A stretch of 20,239 bases of DNA, taken from Rhizophagus prolifer (taxonomy: Eukaryota > Glomeromycota > Glomeromycetes > Glomerales > Glomeraceae). The position numbers and the translations under genes were made by a program. The notes under the pieces are model-generated. The model worked only from the letters and a program-made list of their open reading frames with translations, was not told the DNA's origin and searched no databases. The stretch covers positions 1 to 20,239 of the forward strand of contig NQWY01024895.1 in assembly GCA_019425655.1 (NCBI GenBank), in the 5' to 3' direction. Shown here in pieces: positions 13,882 through 20,239 of this stretch; position 1 is the first letter of the stretch; every line of letters begins with the position of its first letter.

Positions 13882-16851
13882 TTATTTTTTAATTTGGGCT
13901 TTTACTTCTTTTGCCTCAGCCACAATTTCCGGGAAATCGCCATAATTATTGATAATTTCGTCAAGTGTATAACTTGCCTGGTAATTATCTTTCAGCGCCA
14001 GATAATTTTTTGCCATTACGACTAGGGCCTTTGCGCCCCAATATTCTTCCGAAGCATAATTGTTTGCCAATTTGAAAATGGTTTCATTCGACGATTTGAA
14101 AGCTTTTCCTTTATTCTGATAAAAAGCTTTTGCGTATAAAGCTTCCGCCGCAACTTCTGTGTTGGAAGATTTCTCCAAAGCCGAGTAAGCCGTTTGCGCA
14201 TCTTTATCTTTACCTTGCTGCATCAGGCTTCTTGCTTTGATGACTTTCGCCTGTTCCAGAGTTGCTGCTGAATTTTTAGTATTTGAAATTACAGCGTTTG
14301 CATATTTTTCAGCTTCAGCAAAGTTCTTTTCGTCCGCATAGATTTTCATCAATTCTACCGAAGCGAAGTTTTTAATCGTAACATTGGTAGAATTAGCATT
14401 CTGTTCCAGATACTTTTTCGCATCAGCAATTTTATCCTGAGCTAAATAAATCTGAGCCAATCTCACCTGAGCTTCCTGCTGATAATCGTTTTGGAAATCC
14501 GCCACATTTTGTAACGGAAGCAATGCTTTATCCGTTTGTTTTAATTGATAATAACTTTCGCCCAGCTCATACTGAGCTTTGAAAAGATTGTCGCCGGTTG
14601 GACTTTGATCCAGATATTTTTCGTAATAAGCAACAGCTTTCGTATAATCCTTTTTCGAGAAACTATCCTGTGCAAGATTAAGATTGATTTCACTGATTTC
14701 TGTTCCGGAAACATTCACATTGAGACCTTTTGCAAATTGTTCGTAACCTACAACATCACCGTTTTTCACAAAAGCCGGTTTTGCAGCGGCAACAATTTTG
14801 TCTGCGTAAGCTGTGTTTTTATACTGATTCGCCAATTGTCGAAATTCTGTAATGGCATTTTCATTCTGATTCAGGTCAATCAGATTCTGAGCTCTGTAAA
14901 TCTGGGAATTCGCTACCAAATCCTTATCGGGACTGGATTTGATGACTTTATCAAAGTAAGAATTGGAATTGTTGAAATCATCATTCTGAGCATAAGCTGA
15001 CGCTATTTCATAGTTCGCATCATCCACATATTCCGAATTAGGATATTTTGAAATCAAAGTTTTCAGTTCAGAAATCTTCGCCACCGTATCGCCTTTGAAA
15101 CCTAATGCCAGAGCTTTTTGATACAACGTATAATCGCTGGCATTTTCGGTTTTATTATAAATTTCCAAAGCTTCATTCAACTGATTGTTTGCGTAATATG
15201 TATCAGCCAAACGCAGTTCCGCATCCGCTTTGAATTCCTGTTTCGGGAATCTCAGATATTCCTTAAAATATTCCTGAGCCTGCGCAAAATCCTTAGACTT
15301 AAAATAAGCATAACCTAAGTCATAGTCCAATTGTTCACGTTCCGGAAAACCTTCTGCAGTTTCGTTTTCAAGTTTAGTATAAGTTGCAATCGCAGATTTA
15401 TAATCACCTTTCTGATAGTAAGTCTGTCCTAACCAATACTGTGCTTTTTTATAAAAATCTTTATTGAGATTGAATTGAAGACTTCTTTTAAAATACGTTT
15501 CGGCGGCATCAAAATTCCCTTTATTGAATTCCTCAGAACCTAAAAGATAAGAAACCTCCTGCTCTATCTTTTTAGTCTCATTCGTTTTCTGGTCAAGTTT
15601 TGAAAGTGCGTCCAGAGTTGCTTTATAATCTCCGGAATACAAATAAGATTTAACCAGCAGTGACCTCATTTCCTGAGTTTTAGAATTCGGATATTTATCC
15701 AGATACCTCTGAATTACTTTTGAAGAGTTCTCAAATGGATTTCCTAATTCATAACTCAATTTTGCATATTGTTCCAAAGCCAGTTGCTGGACTTTCGCAT
15801 CATAATTCATCTGTGACGCATTACGATATGCTGAAAGCGCTTCTTGTTTTTGATTATTTTGCAGATAAGCATTCCCGAGTTGGTAATAAGCGTTTTGAGC
15901 CAGCGGAGATTGGCTGTTAATTAATTGATTATAATACCCTACTGCTTCGGCATTTTTGCCCACTTGAGAAGAAACAAATCCCATTTCGTAAAGGTCGGTT
16001 TCCGACGGTGTTTGTTCTTTATCAAGGAACAATTTCAAGTGTGGATAAGCCGACTGGTAATCGCCTTTCATAAAGTAGCTCTCTCCTACTATTTTGTGGA
16101 TCTCCGTATCGTAAGCTGTCGTTTTTCCGTTGTTCAGGATTTCATTTCCTTCAGAGATTGCCAGATCATAGTTCTTCTGATTGTAGTACATCTGCACATA
16201 ATAAGGCTTTACCAGATGTGCATATTCCTCATTATTCTTGATTTGGTCGAAGTAAACAAATGCATTTTCATTTTGCTTGTCTGCATAATAAAGATGCCCT
16301 AACATATAAGAAATTGCGGGCTTGCTATTTTCATCAGCATTTTTAAAAGATTCTTCCAAAGCTTCGATTGCTCCTGCTGAATCTCCTGTCATAAACTTGG
16401 CATAACCCAGCTTCAGAATATGCTGTGTATTTTCCTCTTTACTCAGCTGGTATTGATTGACTTTCTGCAAAGTTTCCAAGGCTTTTTCAAAATCCTTTTT
16501 TGCCAAATAATAATCTGCCAAAGGTCCGTTGGCCTGAGCGAAATAAGCCGACTTTGGATATTCTTTCATAAAAGCATTCAGACCTTCTTCAGCATATTGC
16601 TGCTGCAAAATCACGCCAATTACATTACTGAAAAACAATGATGCTTCTTTTCTAGAGCTGCTTAAGCTTTTATTGTAAAAATATTGTTGAGAATATTCGT
16701 ATTGGGAAGCGTTGTAAACTTTGGTGTTGTAGAGATTCTCTGCCAGACCAAAATGATAGTCTTCTTTCTGCGTAAAATATTGAGATTGTTGCGCCTCAGA
16801 AATCCCATAAAGCGATAACATCGAAGCCAGTATTACTTTTTTTGAATTCAT
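13882..16851 (-). CDS. large secreted tetratricopeptide-repeat protein
   Basis: 989 residues with a signal peptide (hydrophobic 5-18, cleavage near SEAQ), so periplasmic or envelope-bound. The rest is TPR-like helical repeats almost end to end. Good examples are AQYWLGQTYYQKGDYKSAIA, YDLGYAYFKSKDFAQAQEYF, LRLADTYYANNQLNEALEIY and YELGESYYQLKQTDKALLPL. No enzyme domain is visible. TPR arrays bind proteins. The neighbouring barrel gene suggests a role in assembling or partnering an outer-membrane protein, but that is inferred from gene order only. The start ATG is followed directly by the signal peptide. No promoter was recognised upstream, where a repeat-rich region begins. Confidence 0.92.
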   Translation of the reverse strand: MNSKKVILASMLSLYGISEAQQSQYFTQKEDYHFGLAENLYNTKVYNASQYEYSQQYFYNKSLSSSRKEASLFFSNVIGVILQQQYAEEGLNAFMKEYPKSAYFAQANGPLADYYLAKKDFEKALETLQKVNQYQLSKEENTQHILKLGYAKFMTGDSAGAIEALEESFKNADENSKPAISYMLGHLYYADKQNENAFVYFDQIKNNEEYAHLVKPYYVQMYYNQKNYDLAISEGNEILNNGKTTAYDTEIHKIVGESYFMKGDYQSAYPHLKLFLDKEQTPSETDLYEMGFVSSQVGKNAEAVGYYNQLINSQSPLAQNAYYQLGNAYLQNNQKQEALSAYRNASQMNYDAKVQQLALEQYAKLSYELGNPFENSSKVIQRYLDKYPNSKTQEMRSLLVKSYLYSGDYKATLDALSKLDQKTNETKKIEQEVSYLLGSEEFNKGNFDAAETYFKRSLQFNLNKDFYKKAQYWLGQTYYQKGDYKSAIATYTKLENETAEGFPEREQLDYDLGYAYFKSKDFAQAQEYFKEYLRFPKQEFKADAELRLADTYYANNQLNEALEIYNKTENASDYTLYQKALALGFKGDTVAKISELKTLISKYPNSEYVDDANYEIASAYAQNDDFNNSNSYFDKVIKSSPDKDLVANSQIYRAQNLIDLNQNENAITEFRQLANQYKNTAYADKIVAAAKPAFVKNGDVVGYEQFAKGLNVNVSGTEISEINLNLAQDSFSKKDYTKAVAYYEKYLDQSPTGDNLFKAQYELGESYYQLKQTDKALLPLQNVADFQNDYQQEAQVRLAQIYLAQDKIADAKKYLEQNANSTNVTIKNFASVELMKIYADEKNFAEAEKYANAVISNTKNSAATLEQAKVIKARSLMQQGKDKDAQTAYSALEKSSNTEVAAEALYAKAFYQNKGKAFKSSNETIFKLANNYASEEYWGAKALVVMAKNYLALKDNYQASYTLDEIINNYGDFPEIVAEAKEVKAQIKK

Positions 16852-16883
16852 TTATAATTGAATTTTCTTAATCCTTGTTTAAC

Positions 16884-17089
16884 GTCTTCGAGAACCTCAG
16901 ACTGACAAAAATTATTGTCAAAGCCTCAGCTTCAACAAAGTTTGTTCCTTTTTCAACGAAAATAGCGAAAAGATATTATTTAAAGGGAACTTAAATGGAA
17001 ATTAATTAATATAATACTTTGATCTCCTCATCGGGATATCTTCAATAGCAATTGTATTCATAGGTTGTCCGTCTGAGGTTCTCGAAGAC
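16884..17089. repeat. 206-bp module bounded by a 25-bp inverted repeat
   Basis: GTCTTCGAGAACCTCAGAC plus six more bases (16884-16908) is matched in 24 of 25 positions by the reverse complement at 17065-17089. The 156 bp between encode nothing I can recognise and are AT-rich. The layout resembles a small non-autonomous element or a paired palindromic repeat unit. No target-site duplication was found by eye. With the REP-like pair that follows, it fills the gene-free stretch 16852-17214. Confidence 0.6.
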
Positions 17090-17145
17090 TTTCTAAACTA
17101 AATTTCCTTTAGCTGAATCGATATAATTCAAAAATACCCGATGTC

Positions 17146-17211
17146 GCGGATTTGTAATCCGAGATCAATAACTTATTTTTTAATAGTAAAAAGCACGGAT
17201 TGTAAATCCGC
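17146..17211. repeat. pair of REP-like hairpins in inverse orientation
   Basis: CGGATT-TGT-AATCCG (17147-17161) and CGGATT-GTA-AATCCG (17196-17210) are each small hairpins. Read as (G)CGGATTTgTAATCCG and, on the other strand, (G)CGGATTTaCAATCCG, they form an inverted pair about 34 bp apart. This resembles the paired REP units mobilised by REP-associated tyrosine transposases. No such transposase is in the window. Confidence 0.6.
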
Positions 17212-17214
17212 ACT

Positions 17215-17402
17215 ATCTGGATTGGTTCCAACGCAATCATTGTCGGCAAGATCACGATCGACAATAATATTCTGATTACGCCTAATTCTTATGTCAATAC
17301 CGATGTTCCCGACAATTCTGTCGTCGTGGGTAACCCTGCCGTGATTACGCCCAAACAAATACGCCGGAGGGTTATATTAACAACAAAGTTCAGATTAATT
17401 GA
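17215..17402 (+). pseudogene. 3' remnant of a hexapeptide-repeat (serine-acetyltransferase-like) gene
   Basis: The forward strand encodes a left-handed beta-helix tail: IWIGSNAIIVGKITIDNNIL, then ITPNSYVNTDVPDNSVVVGN and PAVI. This is the hexapeptide pattern and the VPxxxVVxGNPA ending of CysE-like and sugar O-acetyltransferases. After about 17358 the frame changes once, and a family-like end (EGYINNKV) continues to a TGA at 17400-17402. The first part of the gene is absent; the remnant begins directly after the second REP-like hairpin. It is a dead fragment, formerly acetyl-CoA dependent. The minus-strand open frame over the same bases is only its shadow. Confidence 0.75.
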
Positions 17403-17510
17403 TCTAGAATTACCGAAGATTATATAAAGTAGTCATTTTGTGATCTCGTAATGGTGACAAACGTGCTTAGAATTTCCGTAATCGTGACTCATTCGATAGA
17501 AAATACTCTT
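17403..17510. repeat. short gene-free stretch with a degenerate 12-bp direct repeat
   Basis: CGTAATGGTGAC (17447-17458) and CGTAATCGTGAC (17477-17488) are a direct repeat with a 30-bp offset and one mismatch. Looser similarity also links TAGAATTACCGAAG near 17405 with TAGAATTTCCGTAA near 17469, so an older, decayed repeat may underlie this part. No gene was seen. Confidence 0.35.
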
Positions 17511-17671
17511 ATCGCACCATAAGAGTTATTCTTATGCCTCGATAAGAGCAGGACTTATGCCTCGATAAGAGTAAGACTTATGCACCGATAAGAGTAGGAC
17601 TTATGCTTCGATAAGAGTAAGACTTATGCTTCGATAAGAGTAAGACTTATGCCTCGATAAGACTTGAACGG
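17511..17671. repeat. 23-bp tandem repeat array (about seven units)
   Basis: Five good units start at 17534, 17557, 17580, 17603 and 17626, each exactly 23 bp. A diverged unit lies before them (17511-17533) and a partial one after (17649-17671). The consensus is ATGCYTCGATAAG followed by AGTARGACTT. Neighbouring units place CTTAT and ATAAG in inverted order, so each can form a small hairpin. At the left border ACTCTTAT-CGCACC-ATAAGAGT (17505-17526) is a perfect 8-bp inverted repeat. A 23-bp period disfavours a coding repeat. No gene was found from 17403 to 17930. Confidence 0.9.
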
Positions 17672-17768
17672 AAGCTCGAGGTTATCTCCAATAGTACCCT
17701 CGCATTGATATTTACAGTACTTTCTTAGACCAACACATCTGGAACATCTTTTATGATTCTCAGCATTT

Positions 17769-17809
17769 TAGATAGCCTGTTTTCTAATTTCTCCTGTTCT
17801 GGCTATCTA
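17769..17809. repeat. 9-bp inverted repeat with a 23-nt spacer
   Basis: TAGATAGCC at 17769-17777 is mirrored by GGCTATCTA at 17801-17809. It lies in the gene-free stretch between the tandem array and the terminator hairpin. Its role is unknown and chance is possible. Confidence 0.35.
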
Positions 17810-17847
17810 CAATACCATTTCAAACTTTATTTTCCTATCTTATTTCT

Positions 17848-17882
17848 ATAAAAATAGTATTGAATACCAATACTATTTTTAT
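17848..17882 (-). terminator. terminator hairpin of the Rhs-tip / immunity-like operon
   Basis: A perfect 14-bp stem, ATAAAAATAGTATT/AATACTATTTTTAT, with a 7-nt loop lies 48 nt past the last small membrane gene. A-rich and T-rich arms make it usable in both directions. It marks the end of the minus-strand operon. Confidence 0.7.
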
Positions 17883-17930
17883 TTACCAACTTGTTTGGAA
17901 CACTACCGATCTTGTCTTTTAAGAAGATTT

Positions 17931-18167
17931 TTATATTTGGAATTGTACTGCTCCTATAGCTACTCCGAAATTAGGGTTAATGTTGATAGTTGATTCTGGA
18001 AATACAAAAAATATATTCAACATATAAATAATCGCCACATATAAAAAAAATATAAAAGTAATAATTAATGTACTAGAAAAAGGAGCTATATCACTGTTTT
18101 CAATCCTAACTTGAAACCAATAGTATTTATAAAATAAGTAATCAAAGAAATTCTTAATTGTTTTCAT
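17931..18167 (-). CDS. small membrane protein, third family copy (shortened), candidate immunity protein
   Basis: 78 residues. The N-terminus MKTIKNFFDYLFYKYYWFQV is nearly identical to the preceding gene's, followed by RIENSDIAPF and one or two membrane segments. After about residue 57 the similarity stops, and the protein ends some 50 residues earlier than the 131-residue copy. It is therefore a C-terminally shortened paralogue. Its ATG shares one base with the stop of the second copy (TAATG), a translational-coupling arrangement. It is last before the terminator hairpin. No named family was recognised. Confidence 0.6.
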   Translation of the reverse strand: MKTIKNFFDYLFYKYYWFQVRIENSDIAPFSSTLIITFIFFLYVAIIYMLNIFFVFPESTININPNFGVAIGAVQFQI

Positions 18168-18562
18168 TACAATTTACCTTGATTTTGTAATGTCTTAATA
18201 AATCCTCCAATCAAAAATAAAAAGAAGGAAGTAAGTGATATAAATATTGCAATTAAATTACTTTTTTTACTAAAATTACTGTCATTGATTATTTTTTTAT
18301 ACATATTATTTTTCAATAGAATACTATATAATACTAATGTTAATGTAGTAAATAATATAAATGAAAATAGTTTTGGTATTTCTGGTGCATCACTTGGAAA
18401 TAAAATACTCCAAAATATAAAAAAATCTATATAATAAATATTCATTATAAATATACTAAGCAACACGGACATAAAAACCGCTCTATCTGCATTACCCATT
18501 CTTACTTGAAGCCAATAATATTTATAGAATAAATAATCAAAGAAATTCTTAATTTTTTTCAT
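18167..18562 (-). CDS. small four-helix membrane protein, second family copy (apparently whole), candidate immunity protein
   Basis: 131 residues. The amphipathic N-terminal motif is MKKIKNFFDYLFYKYYWLQV followed by RMGNADRAV. Then come about four hydrophobic segments (roughly 29-52, 65-82 and 104-122, the first perhaps double) and a short polar tail, KTLQNQGKL. The fold is unknown. It is preceded and followed by paralogues and lies downstream of an Rhs tip on the same strand. Small membrane proteins at this position commonly protect the cell from membrane-acting toxins, so immunity is the best inference. A role in Rhs export or anchoring cannot be excluded. Codon use is strongly AT-rich, like the other genes of this cluster. 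Confidence 0.7.
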   Translation of the reverse strand: MKKIKNFFDYLFYKYYWLQVRMGNADRAVFMSVLLSIFIMNIYYIDFFIFWSILFPSDAPEIPKLFSFILFTTLTLVLYSILLKNNMYKKIINDSNFSKKSNLIAIFISLTSFFLFLIGGFIKTLQNQGKL

Positions 18563-18908
18563 TACAATCTACCTTGGTTTTGCAGCATCTTTAAATACAT
18601 TCCAATAAAAACGGCAAGAATCCCAAATAGAGGAAAAATAATTGCTGGAATCTTACTTTTCTTGCTTATTTCGACATTACTTATAATTTTTTTATACTTA
18701 TCATTATGTACCTTGGTTTGGAAATGTTGGGTAAATCTATATTGAAAACATATTGTAAAATAATTGTTAACATAACAAAATATATATTAAGAATAAATGT
18801 CATAATTATTATAGCCATATATTCTGCTATTAAAGCATTACCTACTCTTACTTGAAAATAATAGTAATTATAATAGAGATATTCTAAGAAATGTTTTAGT
18901 TTTTTCAT
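18562..18908 (-). pseudogene. small membrane protein, first family copy, degenerate
   Basis: It opens 6 nt after the Rhs-tip stop with MKKLKHFLEYLYYNYYYFQV then RVGNALIAE, the same N-terminal motif as the two downstream copies. The open frame covers 75 residues (to 18681). Family-like C-terminal sequence, ending LQNQGRL, is still visible in another frame up to the TAATG junction with the second copy at 18562. A membrane segment present in the second copy is missing. The gene looks broken about once. It was probably the original partner of the upstream tip, now backed up by copies two and three. Confidence 0.65.
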
Positions 18909-18914
18909 AATTTT

Positions 18915-19994
18915 TTAATTTTCAGGGATTTTACCATAACCTCCAAAACCTCCTGTTGCTGCATCTACAATAAAATATGTTGCACTTATACTAAAGCCCA
19001 CTGGTCCTAAAAACCCTACGCCAGTCATTACTAAATCTAAACCTGTTTTAATATAGACACTACTATCTCTTCCTCCTTTATACCAATAATTACCTGCATT
19101 GTATAAACTATAGCCTGTTGTTGCAATAGTGGCAACATTTCCTACCACTTTCAAAAATTTAAGTGCTTGTGCCCCTTCTTTACCAAGAGTATTAATGGTT
19201 CTCCATTCCTGTTGGCTTTTAGTTAGTTTGTTAAATTCTAACCAAGAATTTGCAGACTTATAGTTGTTTCTTACGGCATACTCCATAAACTGTGTTTGCA
19301 GACCTGTGGAGAAATTTTTCCAATCTGTAATTTTCTTTATGGCATCATAGTCAATATTACTAAAAATATTAGAAGATTCAGACCTGTAAGGATTTGGGTT
19401 ATAATAACCTTGGGTTATTTTTGTCATTCTCAATTTTCCAGGGTTTGAATCTGTAAATAATTCTATTCCTTCAGTATCACCCTTAATTCTGTAATCCGTG
19501 GTTGTTGCTATCCCTTCCCACCAACTCATATATCCATTCTTAAATGACACAGCACCTCCATCGCGAAGATAATTAAATATAGATCCGGCATTAGCTCCTG
19601 TAAATGTAGCCCCACTACTAGTTGCAGAATAATATTGATATAAAGGATTACTCATCATACCATTATTGCCCATGGACAATAATGGCTGGTAAGACTGTCC
19701 GTGTAAAAAACTCGTCTGCCCTGATGTGTCACTCATATTTCCATTCTCATTTATCCATCTCCCATCGGGATCTGTCAACATTGTTGGGTTGTTAACTACA
19801 TAAGCATACGGTGAAAAGCTTTGGTACATCTCAGACAATTGGTCCATCCCGTTCCACTTCCCGATATCCGGCATATACTGCCTCCAGCCATAGTCATACA
19901 TTCCCGTTTCCTGCAGCTCCTTCTGGTTGTACTTGTAGTTGAGTGGTGTCCCGGTGACATCATACACAGAATAGAAACCTCCTATAGAGTTCAT
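18915..19994 (-). CDS. orphan Rhs tip: core remnant plus variable C-terminal domain
   Basis: 359 residues. Residues 1-80 or so are the conserved Rhs-repeat-associated core: YKYNQKELQETGMYDYGWRQ, then YMPDIGKWNGMDQ, and SPYAYVVNNPTMLTDPDGRW at the usual hinge. Everything after is a variable tip with two glycine-rich hydrophobic stretches near the end (VGNVATIATTGYSLY; GVGFLGPVGFSISATYFIVD). The large YD-repeat shell and export signal are absent, so it is a displaced tip rather than a complete Rhs protein. The DYYPFG core motif is in frame just before the ATG, which has no obvious ribosome site. The tip's activity is unrecognised. Its hydrophobic end and membrane-protein neighbours hint at a membrane-active effector. 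Confidence 0.8.
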   Translation of the reverse strand: MNSIGGFYSVYDVTGTPLNYKYNQKELQETGMYDYGWRQYMPDIGKWNGMDQLSEMYQSFSPYAYVVNNPTMLTDPDGRWINENGNMSDTSGQTSFLHGQSYQPLLSMGNNGMMSNPLYQYYSATSSGATFTGANAGSIFNYLRDGGAVSFKNGYMSWWEGIATTTDYRIKGDTEGIELFTDSNPGKLRMTKITQGYYNPNPYRSESSNIFSNIDYDAIKKITDWKNFSTGLQTQFMEYAVRNNYKSANSWLEFNKLTKSQQEWRTINTLGKEGAQALKFLKVVGNVATIATTGYSLYNAGNYWYKGGRDSSVYIKTGLDLVMTGVGFLGPVGFSISATYFIVDAATGGFGGYGKIPEN

Positions 19995-20026
19995 CCCAAA
20001 TGGATAATAATCATTACGGTCTAGAA

Positions 20027-20239
20027 CTATTTGATTTTATCTTTTTTTATATGTTCTTGAATTTCTTTAATGTAACTATGAGTGAAAAAAGGTACTCTAA
20101 ATTTTGGTAAAAAAATAAATGACTTTACTTCATACCCTTTTTTATATTTTATCTTATATTCAGGACCTAATATTACTTTACTCACATTTAGAATATCATC
20201 AAATGATATTATCTCGTCATTAACAATTAATTTTTTATT
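20027..20239 (-). CDS. 3' end of an unidentified gene entering from the right edge
   Basis: The minus strand is open from the window edge for 70 codons to a TAG at 20029-20027. The translation is lysine- and isoleucine-rich (LNVSKVILGPEYKIKYKKGY, EVKSFIFLPKFRVPFFTHSY, IKEIQEHIKKDKIK) and looks like a small soluble protein end. I recognise no family. It stops exactly where the Rhs core similarity of the next gene begins, the place where the immunity gene of a preceding Rhs tip would sit in a tip cassette array. Immunity is therefore a contextual guess only. Confidence 0.55.
   Translation of the reverse strand, partial: NKKLIVNDEIISFDDILNVSKVILGPEYKIKYKKGYEVKSFIFLPKFRVPFFTHSYIKEIQEHIKKDKIK

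Noticed and set aside
17173-17358. 61-residue minus-strand open frame
   Set aside because: It is the antisense shadow of the acetyltransferase remnant, whose forward translation shows clear hexapeptide and GNPA patterns.
17511-17671. CRISPR array
   Set aside because: Units are contiguous 23-mers with no unique spacers, and no cas gene is present.
17675-17815. Short minus-strand peptides with cysteine pairs (RCSRCVGLRKYC) and a 25-codon open stretch between stops
   Set aside because: Frames are short, closed by stops on both sides and lack any start or neighbour support; chance is more likely than a zinc-ribbon gene.

Overview
The window looks like a chromosomal piece of a Bacteroidetes bacterium, most likely a Flavobacteriia member close to Chryseobacterium. 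The supporting signs are low GC, genes without clear Shine-Dalgarno sites, TAnnTTTG-type promoter elements, CGCAAAGGCACAAA-type intergenic repeats, a TPR protein next to a TonB-receptor-like barrel, and a YYPFGM-type Rhs core. The genus is an inference from these features.

Left part (1-2060): a possible gene end at the left edge, then a minus-strand two-component pair. This is a KdpD-type histidine kinase (only the DUF4118 plus kinase half) overlapping a KdpE-type response regulator by 8 nt. Middle-left (2250-9150): a plus-strand drug-efflux locus with a TetR regulator, a lipoprotein adaptor, an HAE1-type RND pump and an OprM/NodT-type outer-membrane lipoprotein, closed by a strong terminator. 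A palindrome, YTAAC-nnn-GTTAG, occurs just downstream of the tetR -7 element and three more times between tetR and the adaptor gene. This is the layout expected if the TetR protein represses itself and the pump.

Middle (9223-12050): minus-strand genes for a peptidoglycan-binding/N-acetylmuramidase protein without a signal peptide and for a Crp/Fnr-family regulator followed by an NAD-dependent reductase/epimerase, then a tRNA-Arg(TCG) with a 13-bp terminator hairpin. Next (12035-16851, minus): a large secreted TPR protein followed by an outer-membrane beta-barrel gene. The barrel gene has changed frame near its 3' end, and the alternative frame stops inside the tRNA.

Right part (16852-20239): a rearranged, repeat-rich region. 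It holds a 25-bp inverted repeat pair around 156 bp, a REP-like hairpin pair abutting the 3' remnant of a hexapeptide (left-handed beta-helix) acetyltransferase gene, a 23-bp tandem repeat array, and a 14-bp terminator hairpin. Beyond it, on the minus strand, lies an orphan Rhs tip followed 6 nt later by three tandem copies of a small membrane-protein family, one apparently whole and two reduced. These are candidate immunity genes. A further gene end sits directly before the Rhs junction. The tip plus its triplicated partner family is the most novel-looking system in the window.
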